Assembly: GCA_002367375.1 (NCBI GenBank)
Contig: DFBR01000028.1
Coordinates: 454-6,999, forward strand
DNA from: Erythrobacter sp. UBA3075
GTDB taxonomy: Bacteria > Pseudomonadota > Alphaproteobacteria > Sphingomonadales > Sphingomonadaceae
DNA: 6,546 bases
Direction of reading: 5' to 3'
Of the stretch, positions 6,354 through 6,546 are shown one piece after another. The notes under the pieces were generated by a model. That model was not told the DNA's origin. It worked only from the letters and a program-made list of their open reading frames with translations, and did not search any database. Within the stretch, counting starts at the first letter, position 1. Every line of letters starts with the position of its first letter. The translations under genes and the position numbers were made by a program.

Positions 6354-6546
6354 GCGTGTCCTCATCACCGGAGCGCGCGCTGCTGCCGCGCTTGATCTGG
6401 CGCGCGACTTTGCTGCTGCCGGGTGGGAGGTGCGTCTGGCCGATTGCAGCCCTGCCCGCATAGCCCGCTGGTCGCGCATTCCGACGGCGGTGCATCGCTA
6501 TGCCTCACCAGTGTTCGACCGTGCAGGCTTCCGCGATGACATCGCC
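6346..6546 (+). CDS. Probable ATP-grasp protein, N-terminal 67 codons (partial)
   Basis: The frame is open from ATG 6346 to the right edge. The visible part starts MAERVLITGARAAAALDLAR, then gives an alternating strand-helix pattern with WEVRLADCSPARIARWS and VHRYASPVFDRAGF. This matches the pre-ATP-grasp Rossmann-like domain of stand-alone ATP-grasp ligases in proteobacteria, which join a carboxylate to an amine or thiol through an acyl-phosphate. The nucleotide-binding ATP-grasp core lies outside the window, so the call rests on the N-terminal pattern only; an NAD-binding protein is the main alternative. The start overlaps the upstream stop by 8 bases (6346-6353), so it is the fifth gene of the operon. 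A weak GGA lies 3 bases before the start, which suggests translation by coupling with the upstream gene. In the pathway it would supply a second ATP-dependent ligation step (inference). Confidence 0.65.
   Translation, partial: MAERVLITGARAAAALDLARDFAAAGWEVRLADCSPARIARWSRIPTAVHRYASPVFDRAGFRDDIA

Larger units (their letters stand above)
2314..6546 (+). other. Five-gene translationally coupled operon (biosynthetic cassette, right end open)
   Basis: The four junctions overlap by 4 (GTGA at 3303-3306), 4 (ATGA at 4289-4292), 11 (5121-5131) and 8 (6346-6353) bases. There is no room for internal promoters or terminators between the genes. The enzyme classes, in order, are KAS III, SDR, MBL hydrolase, adenylate-forming enzyme and ATP-grasp. 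The operon promoter must lie in or before 2133-2313, but I see no convincing plus-strand -35/-10 pair there. The downstream end is beyond the window. Confidence 0.8.

Noticed and set aside
1..6546. tRNA, rRNA, CRISPR arrays, insertion sequences, terminators
   Set aside because: No spaced direct repeats, transposase motifs, cloverleaf sequences or hairpin-plus-T-run terminators were seen on either strand.

Overview
The window reads as GC-rich chromosomal DNA with tight gene packing. It most resembles an alphaproteobacterium of the Sphingomonadales/Erythrobacteraceae type. That placement is an inference from base composition, the secreted propeller-amidohydrolase, and protein style; no rRNA or marker gene is present to confirm it.

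Layout. Positions 1-2132, minus strand: the first 710 codons of a large secreted protein with a signal peptide, about ten TolB/PD40-type beta-propeller repeats and the start of an amidohydrolase domain. It runs off the left edge. Positions 2133-2313: a 181-base divergent intergenic region, the only real gap, with a weak candidate promoter for the minus-strand gene and a clear ribosome binding site for the plus-strand gene. Positions 2314-6546, plus strand: five genes in a row that touch or overlap (4, 4, 11 and 8 bases). They encode a ketoacyl-ACP synthase III-like condensing enzyme, an extended short-chain dehydrogenase of the 3-beta-HSD/OleD type, a metallo-beta-lactamase-fold hydrolase, an adenylate-forming enzyme related to F390 synthetase/phenylacetate-CoA ligase, and the first 67 codons of a probable ATP-grasp protein. 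The last gene runs off the right edge.

How the genes may work together. The overlaps make the five plus-strand genes almost certainly one operon. Their enzyme classes form a plausible small-molecule pathway: C-C condensation of acyl thioesters (KAS III), reduction of a beta-keto group (SDR), ATP-dependent carboxylate activation (adenylating enzyme), a second ATP-dependent ligation (ATP-grasp), and hydrolysis of an ester, lactone or thioester (MBL). Three of the five classes match the OleA/OleD/OleC set of olefin/beta-lactone biosynthesis, with a metallo-hydrolase in place of the alpha/beta-hydrolase OleB. The product cannot be told from the sequence. I found no RNA genes, mobile elements, CRISPR arrays or convincing terminators.
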